Shown in pieces: positions 23,801 through 41,231 of a DNA stretch of 64,000 nt (its first letter is position 1; every line of letters begins with the position of its first letter). Both the position numbers and the translations under genes were made by a program. Source of the stretch: Primula veris (Eukaryota > Streptophyta > Magnoliopsida > Ericales > Primulaceae); contig OY821745.1 of assembly GCA_963682055.1 (NCBI GenBank), forward strand, positions 7,757,501-7,821,500. Reading direction: 5' to 3'. The notes beneath the pieces are model-generated. The model did not search any database. It was not told the DNA's origin and saw nothing but the letters and a program-made list of their open reading frames with translations.

Positions 23801-25584
23801 AGGGAAAACCGGGTGTTACAGGATCAGTACTTTGGGATAGTGGAGTCGTATTGGGAAAGTTTTTAGAGCATGCTGTTGAATCAGAGATGATGGTTTTTCA
23901 GGGAAAGAAAGTCATTGAACTTGGATCTGGCTGTGGATTAGTGGGGTAAAAATAATAGCGCTATTTTCCCATTATTTTACTTCTAGAAATATTTTAATAT
24001 CTATATTTTATTCTTCTTGTAGTTGCATTGCTGCTCTTTTGGGTGCTGAAGTTATTCTTACTGATCTGCCAGATAGGTTAAGGCTGCTAAGGAAAAACGT
24101 TGAAACTAATCTGTATGGTGATGTTCGTGGTTCTGCAATTGTAAGTGAACTTACTTGGGGAGACGACCCTGATCATGATATGATTGAGCCACTGCCTGAC
24201 TATGGTAAGAATACGATATAAGAATTTCAGCGAAATTAAAGCTATGGTCCCCATACTTAGAGATTTATATTGATTTGGCCTCCGTAGTCCAGTTCCAACA
24301 CTATTGGTCCTTATAGTTTGACTAAGATGCAGAGGTGGTCCCCTTAGTTTCAACTACTATAATGCTGGGCCTAATGGTTTCAGTAAGCTCCACCAGTGGT
24401 CCTTCCTATGAGACCAATAGTGTTACACATGGGGACCACATGAGTAACCTATTCAACATGTGGGCACTTAGTGTAACTTACTTAAACAATGGGGGCCATT
24501 TAGAATTTATGCCTAAATTGTGGGGACCCTTTATTTTTTCAATTCGAAATCTGGTCTGAAGTATGGGGACCATTGTACTTCCCCGTTTATTAAATCCTAA
24601 TATGGAATATCAGCGTCTCATTTTTTTTCTCATTATTCCTGGTGAGTTTTGCACTTTGCAACCGATTGCTTACAATAGTGGTTTAGGATAAGAAGAGGGC
24701 TAAGCGCTTTAATAATAAAGTCGATAGGATTAATATATCAATCTTAATGCGCTATCAGTGATGATAAAAAATTAAAGATGCTTTTTCTGAAGTTAAAATT
24801 CTTTTCGAAACCTGGACACTTTTGGTTCGTCTGTGAGACAGCTAATTACAGGTTTGCACAAGTGTTTCTAGACTATACAGAATAATTGTAAATTATGAAC
24901 CAGCTAGTTTTCGGTTTTATCCAGAGCATGAGTCATGCGTTTACCTCTATCAGTTTCAGTTACTTTGTCATAATATATTTAAGGGTGATGAAGTTACAGT
25001 AACTTTAAAAAAACTGAATAGGCAAGATCTTGGCTGTGTTATCATTTTCTTGAATATTTATGATAGAGAGCAGAGTGTTTTCTAAAGTTGATAGGAACTT
25101 TTGTACTCAGAATTAAGTGGCATCTTTGCATTGAAAAGTCGTAATTTTTTGCTCTTTTACCTTCTGTTCGGACAAATATGTTAGTAATTTACACCATTCT
25201 CAACTAATTTTGTACCAATATTTCTCAACTTTAATTAATTTACTAAAATCTTCTGTCCAGTGTTGGGATCAGATGTTATTTATAGTGAGGGAGCAGTGGT
25301 GGATCTGATGGATACACTATTAGCACTCAGTGGAACCACAACGACAGTAATCTTGGCCGGAGAACTTCGAAATGGTAAGTATTGAAGCTTACCTTAAAAT
25401 ACGTATTGATTACCATGCTTTTTTTCTTTGCAAATGATTTTAATCTGTTTTGGCAGATGCTATCCTTGAATACTTTCTAGAATCTGCATTGGAGCACTTC
25501 AATATTGGCCGTGTTGACCAAACGCAATGGCACCCAGAGTATTGTAGCCAGAGAGTTGTCATTTATGTTTTAGCCAAAAAGTAA
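20875..25584 (+). CDS. METTL21-like protein-lysine methyltransferase (family 16)
   Basis: Five exons: 20875-21132, 23803-23945, 24023-24204, 25261-25374, 25457-25584, giving 274 aa. All introns are GT..AG and the phases agree. After an acidic Glu-rich N-terminus (residues 8-50) comes the seven-beta-strand methyltransferase core: GSVLWDSGVVLGKFLE (93-108), motif I VIELGSGCGLVG (123-134), the acidic residue of LTDLP (146-150), WGDD, and the DxxY-type motif GSDVIYSE after exon 4 begins. This order is typical of METTL21/FAM86-type enzymes, which use S-adenosylmethionine to methylate lysines of chaperones, VCP or elongation factors. The actual substrate cannot be read from sequence. The start was chosen because the ATG follows a GA-rich leader; an upstream in-frame ATG at 20797 would give an untypical extension. 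Intron 1 is 2.67 kb and holds a duplicated exon-1 end; intron 3 holds a MITE. Confidence 0.9.
21260..21725. repeat. rearranged direct and inverted repeats in methyltransferase intron 1
   Basis: Three signals overlap. (a) A direct repeat, about 21260-21330 and 21516-21590, shares CAACAAAGAAACGTCAAAATT or close to it (common part AACAAAGAAACGTCAAAA). (b) A 12-bp GC-rich inverted repeat, GAGCGCCCGCAG near 21494 and CTGCGGGCGCTC near 21667, bounds about 185 bp and looks like element termini. (c) Immediately after it, about 21681-21725 repeats the exon-1 end and donor, including CTTCTTCCTTGGTA. Confidence 0.7.
24245..24572. mobile_element. MITE, 328 bp, 14-bp TIR, in methyltransferase intron 3
   Basis: Perfect 14-bp terminal inverted repeat: TGGTCCCCATACTT at 24245-24258 and AAGTATGGGGACCA at 24559-24572. 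Internal sequence is rich in further GGTCC / GGACC strings. There is no coding capacity. The target duplication is not clear by eye, so I do not assign a superfamily. Confidence 0.8.
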
Positions 25585-26599
25585 TCAAGCTCAGCAGTTT
25601 GGTTCTTTTGTATTGGTGGTTACTCTACATGATAGAATGTGTGCTATAGTTTGCCTGTGAGAATATATGTAGAACTTGATCTCAATGTAATGACTTTAAT
25701 CACTTTAATGCCAATTTTCCTTACTAATTGAAAGGCTCCAAAGTTGATACTCACCAGTTTCCTATACCACAACAATTTGTGATCCTGTCTTATTTTTGTT
25801 TGAAATGGAGCCTAACATAAGTTCATTATGCTAACATAAGTATTCATGAGGTTTAGACACTTAAATTAGCTGGCACTCCTTTTTGCTTGCTCTATTTTAT
25901 GTCGACCCCAGTTGGGGGATTGGGGAATATTGGGTTTGATGTTGGCACTGAGCTGATTTGTAGTGGATGGGTAAGTTTGGACTTTCCGATTCTGTTACCT
26001 AATTGACTTGAACTAATCTGGGTGGATTTTAATCATGATTTATCCAATATTATTTAGATATACACTCGATCCAATTGATATAAATTTTCTTGTATCCATC
26101 CACCGGCGGAATGATTCGCTCTCAAAATCAGAACAATAATAACTCCCATGAGCTCTTAAAATCCAAAGCAATTTAAAATGTTTATGTAGAAGTATGATTG
26201 AGAATTGATCGGTTGGCATTCAGAATCATTGGATTTGGTTTCAATTGTTCAGATCGTTCGACTGCATAGATACTCATAATGGTGAAATTGGAATAGACCC
26301 ATACGGTATAAATGACTTTTTTGTATGTAGACCCGCAAAATATATACCATTATGAATTCCGTTTTACAAAATTCATTATATTTTCTATCTAAATTCAGAG
26401 TTATTGCTAATATTCCAATATCAGTGCGGAAAATTGCCCAGAAAACATTTTGTAAAATTTCTGTTATATAGACCCTGTTATGTTTTTTACCTAAATTATT
26501 TCCGTCATTATTTTTCGAAAGTTGTTCGACTCTCCAATGTGAAGAACTTTAGTCGCAGTCAAAGTTAGATTTTCAAATTACTTTCATTCTTATTCTTTG
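25585..26599. other. intergenic after methyltransferase gene
   Basis: Contains the methyltransferase 3' UTR and spacer. No ORF, RNA gene or repeat that I recognise. A 9-bp repeat CTAACATAAG near 25813 and 25831 is too short to matter. Confidence 0.5.
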
Positions 26600-27530
26600 G
26601 CTATGTTTGTTTTGAAGGGGAATAGAGGTTGAAAAATATTTTCTCGAAAAATATTTTCTCGAAAAATATAATTTTCTCTGTGTTTGTTTCAATGAAAAAT
26701 CTGTTTTTCAGGAAAATATTTTCCAAAATTTGAGGAAAATTAAGAAAAATATTTTCTTTTAAAATTATCAAGAAAATATTTTCCGGAACCATAGCGTGAC
26801 CCATAACAAAAGTTAACTTATGGTAAAAAATGAAAAACAAAGTAAAATTTAACTAATAATAACGTAAAATGATTTACAAATTAAAATTTAAAAGTAATCT
26901 ATAAGTTAAGAAAAAAGTAACTTAAAAGTAAAAAAAAGTAAATTACACTTAACTCTAATAACTTATAAATAAAAACATAGTAAAAATAAGTAAAAAAAAA
27001 AAACTTTTTTGCTAGTAAAAAGTTAACTTATTTTAAGTAAATTTCAATCACAAACAATAACTTACATAAAATATTAACTTATATACTTTATTTCAGAAAC
27101 AAAGTAGATTACATATGTAATAATGTTTTATATTTGATCTCGTTAATCGTAATGACAGTTAAATGGTTTGTTGGTCATTAAAAAATGTATATATAACACT
27201 TGTACATTAAAAAAAATCCATTTAAGTTAAATTGTTATAAAACATTTGCTCATAACAAATAAAAGTAACTTATTGCATATTAGTTCTAATAAGTTGAAAA
27301 GTTACTTGTATGTTTAAAATTTTTATATGTTGAATCTGTTATTTTTATGAGATTCTATACTCGCGTTTGTTAGATAAATTATAAATTATAATTCATATTT
27401 TACATTAATTTTTTTCTTACAACCAAACAACAAGAAAATCATGAAAAATAGCTTGTTTTTCAAGAAAATCTTTTTCTTTGAAAATATTTTCTTTCCTTGG
27501 AAATTATTTTTAGGGGAAACAAACATAGCT
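26600..27530. mobile_element. MITE-like element, about 930 bp, inverted ends
   Basis: The left end GCTATGTTTGTTT (26600) pairs with the right end AAACAAACATAGC (to 27529). Subterminal regions are filled with GAAAATATTTTC palindromes, on both sides and in both orientations, and the middle is very AT-rich with AAGTAACTTA-like strings. It has no coding capacity. Its right end lies about 310 bp upstream of the ADH-like start codon, so it forms part of that promoter neighbourhood. Confidence 0.75.
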
Positions 27531-27838
27531 TATTTAATTTCTTTTTTTCACCCAAATAGCAGTAAAAGTAACTACCCGCGAATCCAGAAAAAAATAACTG
27601 AAACAATTTTGTTTTATGTTGAACCGTTACTACGTACCCGCGTAGTTGGTCAAATGTTTATTTTCTGGTTGCAAAATAAAATAAAATAAAATAAAATAAA
27701 AAGTCACCTACCACACCACCTTTAATTACCTACCCCATAACTCTTATTCTGCAGCTTACCAGAAATAATTCCAGAGAGAGAGATTCTTCATTTTAGTTAA
27801 CACATTTTATCCAATATTTATTTCTACAGAAATAAATA
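27531..27838 (+). promoter_or_regulatory. proximal upstream region of ADH-like gene with (AAAAT)n
   Basis: Contains an (AAAAT)n microsatellite of about six units at about 27674-27702 and a GA-rich leader AGAGAGAGAG near 27772. The ATG follows at 27839. The transcription start is not identifiable. Confidence 0.4.
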
Positions 27839-33903
<6,065 letters not shown>

Positions 33904-34950
33904 ATAGCATTGTTCCTTGACAAGGCGATATCAATTGTACCATTGCCGCATATTTGAGTGTAATATTTTAGTTCTTCTAAACGATGACTAGTTGCTTAGA
34001 CTATATCTTTCTATTGTGGAAGTTTGAAAAAGTTGTTGGCAAGTGAAAAATGTTTTCATTTTGTGTTGGGTCTATCCGTTTGTGAATATGTACATGACAA
34101 CACTTTCAAAGTGACTCTAGACGGGAGAATCGAGGCTTGGTGAAGACCGAGGTTCTACTTCTTTTTTTGTGCTGAAAAAGCTAACACGTTTCTTTTAGCT
34201 TTTACTGAAGAAGTTTTGTTCGAGCAAAATGAAAATACATGGTATCCAAATGAAAGTTAGACAAAAGGAGCCGAAACAGAATGATAAAGAATTGTCATGC
34301 TAAAGTGGCACAGGTATGTGACAAAACTTATGTAGCAGGAATGAATTACAGGTTCTGAAAGTAAAAATAGAATGAGAAAGCAAATGCCTTGTATTAGCGT
34401 CATTTAAATGTAAGAATAGCATATTCATTAATCATTAGTATATCGGTTGTACAAAATCTGTAAGTAAGATATCAAAATGGCTATGTTTACGGAGAGTCGG
34501 AGATACATAGATTTCTTCAGGTAAATGACACCTAGCTTATACAATATTTTCCCGTTGTGTTACTTGTCAAAAAGCTTGATGTTTGTGTCATCAATATAGT
34601 GAAATCTCTAGATGACAACAGCTACAAATACCAAGGTTAAAATTTGTTGTAATTCTGATTTTACAAAATTTACTTCTGAATTAGTCTTTTGAATGAACTA
34701 AATGAGTCCTCACAAAATTGGGTAAATCCGCTTTCAATCTCTACTTTAGGTTTTATTCTTCCCAATTACGAAAGCAGAAAGCTTGCAACTAAAAGTATTT
34801 ATACCAGAATCTACTTGGATCATTCTAGTTGTTCCATCTAACATTTCCACATTAAAAATCTAGTGTGGCACATATATACAAGTAATAGCATAAACACTCT
34901 CCTAGACCAGCAAATGTCAAGCTTTCACATCGATTATTCAGACTAATGTG
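33904..34950. other. spacer between convergent ADH-like and DUF1308 genes
   Basis: The ADH-like gene ends at 33903 on plus and the DUF1308 gene ends at 34951 on minus, so this 1-kb interval holds both 3' UTRs and terminators. Nothing else is recognisable; no repeat or ORF is supported. Confidence 0.5.
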
Positions 34951-37900
34951 CTAATCTCCGGTTAAGGCGCGGGGACTGTGCTCAAATGTGAACAGAGACA
35001 TTCCGGTCTGTGAAACAGCTCTAACAAAAGCCATATTCGCTGTTAAAGTTGGAGCTTTCCAATTATCTCCGGTTCCAAACACGATCTTGTTCTTTAACGC
35101 CAACTTTCTGGTTGTTGGGAGGCTCATCATGCGTTCTGATGGAGCGTCAGGGACAACCCTGCAAGAGTAAGTATTATTTTTTGGATACATACAAGCAGTG
35201 ATATAGTTAAAATTTATAATTTCTAGCAGATAGCTTTTCTAAATTGCAGGGAGACAAACAAGTGATGCAAACAAAGATGCATGTCAAAATCAGATATCAG
35301 TTCTGTACACCAACTTACATTTTTTAGCATTTAGTACATCAATATGAAAAAAATTACTCACAAATTGGAGACCATCATATAATAAGTTTGTAAAAACTTT
35401 TAACTAAGTAATACACAACATATGTCCTTTTGTAAGCTAGTCTCCAAATCAATTTTTAATGATAACTTAGTAAACAGAGGTGCAATAAACCCTTTGTAAT
35501 ATGTCTACTGCACAAATTTTCAGCCTTCCAATGAAGGGACTCCGGGGCGGAGTCCACAGTCAATTACTTAGGGCTTCTTTGGTTGCAGCTTTTAAGAAGA
35601 AAAAAATCGGATTTTTTTAGTTAAAAAACAAAAAAATTGAATCCATCCGACTTAAAGCTTCTAGCTTTTTTAGGGATAACAAACCCAGAATAACCCAACT
35701 TTTCTGATCAACTAAATACAATCCAGCTTTGGGCCAAAAGGGCAAAAAAGACAAGGACTCAACATATGCAGAATTATACCAATCGATGGAGGACAAATAG
35801 CAAAGTTTCTATTGAAGTTCCTTATCATTTAACAAAAGCCACAATAACTTTTATATAATTCAAAGGAGCGGTAAACTTGGCAAAGAATTGCATTAGGGAA
35901 AGATAATCTAGTAAGAGAACTCACTGAAGATATCTCAGTATGTGATCGGCCCTTGATTTCTCGTTTGGTCCCCCGCACATTGACATTAATTGCCTAAACT
36001 CACAAACAACGCTTTCACATATCATTCCTTTTTTTCCAGATAATAAACCATCCAGGTAAGCATGGATGGGATTCTGAATCTCAGACCTCGCCTGACAAGA
36101 GTATAAAAACAGTTGCCTTCAATCACAATAGAGTTATAGATAGTCACAACTAGTATATGCTAAAACACAAGAGATACTTAAGCTTTCCTTTTTATAAGTT
36201 AATAAAACGTTCCCCACAAAAGTCATTTTGTAAATTAAGAAGTAGCTGATAGTCAATAGAAAGGAAATGAAAACTCGAAAATAATATTCACATATGTCGC
36301 GTATCATGTTTTTTAGATAATTTAACGACCCAATACTTATGAGCTACTTTTAGATTAGAACCTGGGGACTGTATCTTTACCTAAAAGCTGAATACTTAGA
36401 AGATATAACCAAAACGCACGGACATCTCAAATCTACAACACTAGTTTGAATTTCTAAGTTACAAGCAACAGCTAAAAAGTATACACTTGTCAAAAACGGA
36501 AAAAAAAACTATTCTGGTCATTTATTTTAAGCACAACAAACTCTTTCATGGACAAGACAGTGAAACACATCCGGGACATCGGGATATGTTTCTTAATTTA
36601 TAATGTTTTGGCACTTTAAAAGGATACACCAATTATAGTTTTTAGTTTTTCAAAGTGAGAAAATGTAGAACCTGGGCAATGACAAACTCGACATTTCCCT
36701 TGAATCTCTGCCTCAACTCACTCTCGGATTTGGCCACAAGGTTCCTGGCACCACCATTACTTATTCCAGAAACAAGAGCAATCAAAGCAGTGGTATCAAA
36801 ATTAATCATATCGACAAATTCGTCCCTCTTCACAGCCAACTGCGGCAATCTCATCTTTGAAATTAGTTGGCAAAACGAACTGCCTAAGATTACTGAAATG
36901 TGTTGTTCTAAACAGGCTTTGTCAGAGCTTATATTGCCCAAAACTGACCCACTGACCTCACATTCATCATCTCCAATGGTGTTTAACGAGTAATCAACCT
37001 TTATTTCATATGCACACGCTTGTTGGTATGATTTAGACAATAAATATACCCAATCGTCATCTAATTCCTCCGAAAATGTGTCACAATCGGCTATATCCAA
37101 GACAAATTTTGAGGCTTTAAACTCAGTTTCAAGCTTTTGACGAACAGTGTCATTAAGTCCGTTTGAAAAGAAAAGAATTATCGAAAATGGTCTGGTTGTT
37201 GGCGATGACGTGGTAGCCTTGTCAACAACTTCTAGAACTCGTGTTCGTAAGCTCTTATTTTGTCCATCCCAGAGGACATACTTCGGGTTTCTAGCAGATA
37301 CAAGGAACCAAACTGGTTTTCCACCAACAGTACACGCTATATCAACATGTATTTTTGAATTGTATTTATTCCCATTCTCAAGAAAACCTGATACAGGAAT
37401 CGGCTTACAAACACGTGAGACCCCATTTACAAACGACTGCTGCAAAATGTATAGCACCGCTTCAATATGTCCAATGTTGTAACTGGATAATAAATATTCA
37501 TGTCATAAAAGTATAAAACTGATTTTAAAATTAAAGAAATTACAAACTCTAGAATGCAGAAATTATGTTATTAATAAACCAATCAATCCATGATGCCCAT
37601 ACAGCCTCAGTGTAACGAAAACATTAACAGTATACTAGCGGTAGGTTCAGATGCTAAAGTGTTTCTAATGTTGATTAAAAAGAAGTAAAGAAGCCGAGTT
37701 ATTTTCAAATCGCAAATCAATTGACAGCTTTCTCAGACGGATTCTGTTATCAGGGTATTGAGTATGTGCACTTCTTTTATAGGTTGCGGCGTTAATGTAA
37801 AAGTTTATTATTAAATCAATGTAGGGATACCAGTTTTGTGTACTGAAGTTATATTTGTCTCCTAATTTGCATCTTTACAACGTTTGGGTGCTTATACAAA

Positions 37901-39818
37901 TTTTCTCTATGTAAAACGAATAACTTACATGTAGCAGAAGCCAGAAGGTGCAATGAATTACTGACTAATACATAGGGAGAAAAAGATTCGTTTATATTGT
38001 GGTAAACTTTTAATAGAAATTACATACCTGATAACCATTGGCATAACTAATCGCAAACAAATAACGTAGATTCAAGCTCAACTTTTGTGCGCATAGCATT
38101 TGGTTGGTTAAATAAAATTCTGAGAGTTCCTGGCAATTTGGCTTGGAAAAGCTAGAAGCTTCTTAAAGTGGATAAACCCAATTTCATTATTTGCCTCAAA
38201 TAAGCTAACCTATTTTCTTAAAAGCTCTGTCTAAACAAGCCAATAAAACTGTAAATAACATATGACTTTTTATAACATAAAAATTGGCCCCTCATAGAGG
38301 GATACCATTGCTTTATACATGAACTTTTAGGAGCACTTAGTGGTCTTATTCCTGCAAATAAATGGGTTTTCACCGTCTTTTACACTAACATATCACGAAA
38401 ACAAATTTTGTACACCAACTTATGCTTTTTTACCTTTCTTACACTACATATGGTTTTTTTTACTTTTCTTACACTAAGCTAACATAAAGACTACATAATC
38501 CCAAATTCTCTTTCTCACCTAAAAGAACCCAACCTAGCCTCTTAAAAGCTGTGTTCAAACAAACTTATATAACTCTAAAGAACATAGGATCATTTATCAC
38601 AGAGAAATTGCCCCCTCGTATAGAAATTCCATCATTTATACATAGATTATGTGCAACTAGTGGTCTGCTTCCTGCAAATAATGGGCTTTCACAGTCTTTT
38701 ATACTAACGTGTCACGAAATATTGATTCTGTAAACCAATCTATTATTTTACATATCACACAATGCACGTAAATAAATCAATCAGCGCATATCAGTCTAAA
38801 TTAACAGAAAACCTCAAGTTTTTCTATACACCAATGTCTTGGTAACAATCACTTTCGTACAATAACCCAAATGAGAGAAACCGATAATCTACATGAATTC
38901 TTTTCCATATTATGGAGGGCTCGAAACACTACCTTTTGGATATTTAAAAACAAAATTACATAGAAACTCGTCATTTTTTTAATAAAATAAGAGGGTCGGG
39001 TCTACATACTACGACTGTCTCCCAATGTTGTAAAAGGCGCAAGGCAGGTTCTAGGCACAAAACGGTCGCCTAGCACCTAATCCCACATAATTCTGCTTAA
39101 TCACAGCCTAATAGCTTAATCCCGCCTAATCCACTAGGCGCCTAAGCTCCGTCTACAGCTTAGGCTCCCCCTAATTTTCGCCAAGGCTTGCCTTTAAAAC
39201 ATTGATATCTCCACTTATTTCACTAACCTAGTGTTCTAAAAGGCGAGCCTATACGAGAATTAAGCAGAGCCTTTGCAGTAGGCGGGATTAAGCGGATAAG
39301 GATAACGAGGAGATTAATTGAGATTAGAAACTAGGCGACCAGTTTTCCGCCTAAAAATCCGTTTGCACCTTTTAGAACATTGCACTAACCTATTGATCAA
39401 TCATCACTTTTCTAAAAGTAACCAACGTGCTAAATTCGATATATAATGATAATGGGTATCCAAAACATAAAAAAAAAGGAAATAACATGGCATATAAATT
39501 TTTTTGACAAAAAAAAAAAGGTAAAAAAAGGAAGAAATAATAATAGAGTTAAAAAAGAATATACCTTAAAGGGGTAAAAGAAGAGGAGCGAGAGAGGAAA
39601 GAGAATTCAGACAATGCTAATCTCAAAAGGGTTTGGTACGATGATGTTAACGATGATGTTTTCTTTTTAGTATTATTATTATTATTATTATTATTGTTAA
39701 TAATAAGGAGTGTGTTTTGTATTTGGTGTATAACAGATTTGCATCTCAGCTTTAGTTTCTCTAACACTATGTTTTCTTTTGATGATGACGTGGCAGCCTC
39801 ACTCTCTCTCTCCTCCAT
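34951..39818 (-). CDS. DUF1308 protein (C7orf25 / UPF0415-like)
   Basis: Four exons on minus: 39818-39565, 37482-36672, 36091-35925, 35158-34951, giving 479 aa with consistent phases and GT..AG introns. Recognisable DUF1308 blocks are NIGHIEAV (start of exon 2), ALVSGISNGG and ESELRQRFKGNVEFVIAQ (end of exon 2), SEIQNPIHAYL and FRQLMSMCGGPNEK (exon 3), and VVPDAPSERM, IVFGTGD, ANMAFVRAVSQTGMSLFTFE and HSPRALTGD (exon 4). The C-terminal part resembles a PIN-like nuclease fold in published family descriptions, but a catalytic role for the plant proteins is not established. Exon 1 encodes a run of nine Asn from an (ATT)n microsatellite. Intron 1 (2.1 kb) contains a tandem duplication and two small MITEs. 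Conserved across eukaryotes; the call rests on several exact motif matches. Confidence 0.9.
35280..35920. other. DUF1308 intron 3, nothing further seen except one TTTGG-type motif
   Basis: Lies between exons 35158-34951 and 36091-35925. At about 35570-35690 there is a GCTTCTTTGGTTGCAGCTTT motif with AAGCTT-like surroundings, loosely like the array unit at 191-690 and probably a MITE scrap. No gene on either strand. Confidence 0.4.
38195..38755. repeat. about 330-bp tandem duplication in DUF1308 intron 1
   Basis: Blocks TCTTAAAAGCTCTGT..AAACAA, TAGTGGTCT and CCTGCAAATAA, followed by GGGTTTTCACCGTCTTTTA, occur in the same order at about 38215-38430 and, with changes, at about 38530-38755. The offset is roughly 325 bp. 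Both copies are diverged, so this is an old duplication. Confidence 0.65.
39023..39204. mobile_element. small MITE, about 182 bp, CCGCCTAATC-rich family
   Basis: Ends CAATGTTGTAAAAGGCG and GCCTTTAAAACATTG form an imperfect terminal inverted repeat. The interior is rich in CCTAATC / GCCTAAGC strings. It lies in intron 1 of the DUF1308 gene beside a second copy at 39231-39382, and relatives occur at about 1745-1945, 7394-7570 and 8110-8330. Confidence 0.7.
39231..39382. mobile_element. small MITE, 152 bp, 10-bp target duplication
   Basis: Ends GTGTTCTAAAAGGCG and CACCTTTTAGAACATTG form a TIR of about 14 bp. The flanks carry a perfect 10-bp direct repeat CACTAACCTA (39221-39230 and 39383-39392), of which 9 bp would fit a Mutator-like insertion. 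The interior is rich in GGCGGGATTAAGC, i.e. the reverse of the neighbouring copy, so the two lie in opposite orientation. Confidence 0.8.
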
Positions 39819-40587
39819 TGTCGTCGTCTTACTTTTCTTTTCAGTTTTCTGGTTACTTCAGTAACTGCTTTGAGTCTGAGTCAAACTTGCTCTGCTTCCC
39901 AGAGCCATTGTAGTTTAAATTTAATAACAGATCCAATAACACTGGTAAACAGAGTCAGGTAGTCTGCTTCCGTGTTTTTACGGTTACATTTATTTACATA
40001 CTAACTTTATTAAGGTCCCGTTTGGTTTATTTTTTTAGTCCTCATTAATTTATTTGTACCATCGTTTAAAAAACAATTGAGGAAAAATATGTATGCCACA
40101 TATAATAGATGATAGACCTTGTTTCAAAAGTAACTAGTTGTTGTGGAGTGGAGTACCAAACAAAACTGAATTTTAAGAAAAATAATACATAATATGAGGA
40201 AATAATACATAAGAAAACTGAATTTTAGTGTTATTGTAATATTTGGTTTTATATTCTTAGTCATGCATTTTGAGCAGTTTTCATAAGCAGTTCCTTTTTT
40301 TAAATTTTTTGATTTTATTTCTAATTGCCTATATAATTTTTTTAACTATATGATTTTTTTTGTAAATATTTGTTTCAATATCTCATAAGTAATTTTGACA
40401 TAAACTAATAGTATAAATATTTAAAAAAATATGCTTTTTAGGATCAAATATAAAAGTATGCACAATCATACTTTTTTTATAAGTGAGCTTTTACAAGTTT
40501 AGTCAAACAACTTCAAAAGGTACAAAGTAACCCCATCCAAAAATATATTTAATAGATGGGCTTGTTTGGTTCTCCTCCAAAACCTTC
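39819..40587. other. upstream region of DUF1308 gene, no gene seen
   Basis: Presumed promoter and 5' UTR of the minus-strand DUF1308 gene in the first few hundred bases. Further out it is AT-rich, with a GTCCCGTTTGGTTTATTTTT motif near 40014 of the kind that often starts plant MITEs. No ORF of interest. Confidence 0.45.
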
Positions 40588-41200
40588 AGTTTAATTAATA
40601 TTGACACTTTGGAAATGTAAGAGATGTTTCTGGTCCTCAAGGTTTTTAAAGCTTCTATTTTGGTAGCTATATTTTGGAAAAAATAAAATGATCTGATTTC
40701 GCAACTAGGAACTTATACATCTTTTTATAATGTTGGAAAAAAAAAACTGAAGGGCACTGTTTATAAGTTTAATTTGGACCACTAAAATACTAGAGACAGC
40801 AATGTTGTCATAGATGATGCTGGTAAAATTTGTTTTTTTTAAGTAAAACAGTTGCGGTTTGGATGTAGAGATTTGTAATTGTGCATAAAGAAATTGAGAA
40901 GTAGTAAAAATGTAAAATGGTACTTATTGTTTTTCGAATTAAGAGTCTAAACATGTACTAGGTACTAATTTTTTCCCTGTAGAAAACACCAGTGTTACAT
41001 ACGTTTTAAACTAACAAGTTTCACTACACCAGTGTCATCATTTAGCCAGTCAATACCAAAGTTAAAAGCTGTTATTAAAACCTGCAAGGCGCAGGCAAAC
41101 AAACCCAAAGTAAAGTATATCAATGTCTGTAAAGATAAATAGGATGTCAAATTGATAGTAAACTGTAAATATTCACACTTATACTTGAGGCAAAGGATGA
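40588..41200. repeat. unidentified repeat, copy A of a pair
   Basis: The block from about 40588 to 40870 (starting with TTAATTAATATTGACACTTT) and the block at about 41148-41200 (CAAATTGATAGTAAACTGTA) recur in the same order at 42678-43022, about 2.1 kb downstream, where the two are contiguous. In this copy about 280 bp of extra sequence separates them. The content is not recognised; I see no protein homology. Confidence 0.75.
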
Positions 41201-41231
41201 AGAACAAACATTTTAAACCTTACTTAGTATT

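Noticed and set aside
40995..41207. Minus-strand ORF of 70 aa beside the repeat pair
   Set aside because: It ends in plausible-looking text, but no family is recognised and the region is repeat DNA.
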